From Paenibacillus farraposensis (GTDB lineage Bacteria; Bacillota; Bacilli; Paenibacillales; Paenibacillaceae): a stretch of 64,000 nucleotides of DNA. A program made the translations under genes and the position numbers. Where the stretch lies: NCBI RefSeq assembly GCF_020736845.1, contig NZ_JAFFQR010000043.1:1-64000 (forward strand). The letters run 5' to 3'. This document shows, in pieces, positions 63,771 through 64,000 of the stretch. A model generated the notes under the pieces. That model saw nothing but the letters and a program-made list of their open reading frames with translations, had not been told where the DNA came from and made no database searches. Each line of letters starts with the position of its first letter. The first letter of the stretch is position 1.

Positions 63771-64000
63771 ATGAGAAAAGGTATGAGACTTACGACGTTA
63801 TTACTGGCTTTGAGCTTGCTGCTGGTGGGTTTAACGGGTTGTACAGGAGGTGGCAATGCCAACGGCAGTTCTGGTCTGGCTAAATTTGCCTCGATTGAGG
63901 ATATTAAAAAGAATGGCAAGATTCGAATCGGTGTATTCGCGGATAAACCGCCTTTTGGCTACGTGGATTCGGAAGGGAAGAATCAAGGCTTTGATGTGTA
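63771..64000 (+). CDS. Polar amino-acid ABC substrate-binding lipoprotein (3' end cut by window)
   Basis: About 76 codons are visible. ATG 63771 follows AAGGGG. There is a signal peptide with lipobox LTGC (Cys at residue 23), a Gly/Asn/Ser linker, then the family-3 binding start IKKNGKIRIGVFADKPPFGYVD. The last two bases are an incomplete codon. It delivers substrate to the preceding permeases; sequence alone does not identify the amino acid. Confidence 0.88.
   Translation, partial: MRKGMRLTTLLLALSLLLVGLTGCTGGGNANGSSGLAKFASIEDIKKNGKIRIGVFADKPPFGYVDSEGKNQGFDV

Overview
The window looks like chromosome of a Paenibacillus-type Firmicute, probably of the P. polymyxa group. Support comes from two gerA-type spore germination operons, strong AGGAGG-like ribosome binding sites with frequent TTG and GTG starts, a stand-alone bacterial nitric oxide synthase, Dps with a PerR-like operator, the anaerobic (cobalt-early) cobalamin pathway in the Bacillus megaterium layout, and three AbrB/zinc-knuckle/HTH regulators. 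The species is inferred from gene content, not from a marker gene. No rRNA, tRNA, CRISPR array or intact insertion sequence was seen.

Layout. Positions 1-8100 are visibly AT-richer than the rest and look like an accessory secretion and toxin island. It holds two lipoproteins with calcium-loop repeats, a VgrG/gpD-like spike protein, a small ORF, and two tandem paralogous membrane-anchored 117-aa proteins. Divergent from that pair is a class-3 lipase whose WXG-like helical module sits at its C terminus (reverse arrangement), followed by a WXG100-like partner and a small membrane protein. Positions 8170-15170 carry a DUF2294 gene and a purine-salvage operon: Pot-type ABC transporter, nucleoside hydrolase and adenine deaminase, behind a leader with a terminator/antiterminator pair. 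Positions 15340-25100 hold dps, nos, an AbrB-like regulator, an SDR, 1.6 kb of gene-poor decayed DNA, the nrdDG operon behind two NrdR-like boxes, a second AbrB-like regulator, a GH3 glucosidase remnant and an Rrf2 regulator.

Positions 25120-44940 contain a diguanylate cyclase and two germinant-receptor operons (order A-C-B at 26.4-30.4 kb and A-C-D-B at 39.7-44.0 kb). Between these lie a PerR-like/atypical response regulator pair, a BlaI/short M56 protease pair, DoxX, a chemotaxis receptor, a DMT exporter divergent from a LysR regulator, and a pirin. hemD follows the second operon.

Positions 45110-57550 are a LOG-family gene, a cobalamin riboswitch and one long overlapping operon, cbiH60-X-J-C-D-ET-L-F-G-A, which takes a precorrin-2-level macrocycle to cobyrinic acid a,c-diamide. 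The window ends with a third AbrB-like regulator, a ThuA-like protein, a phasin-like/ABC1-kinase pair, a gene remnant and a polar amino-acid ABC transporter whose binding protein runs off the end.

The most notable system is the reverse-arranged lipase toxin with a duplicated candidate immunity pair. Also worth attention are the paired NrdR boxes, the long cobalamin leader, the unusual CbiH60 linker, the three-member AbrB fusion family and the Asn-for-Asp response regulator overlapping a PerR-like gene.
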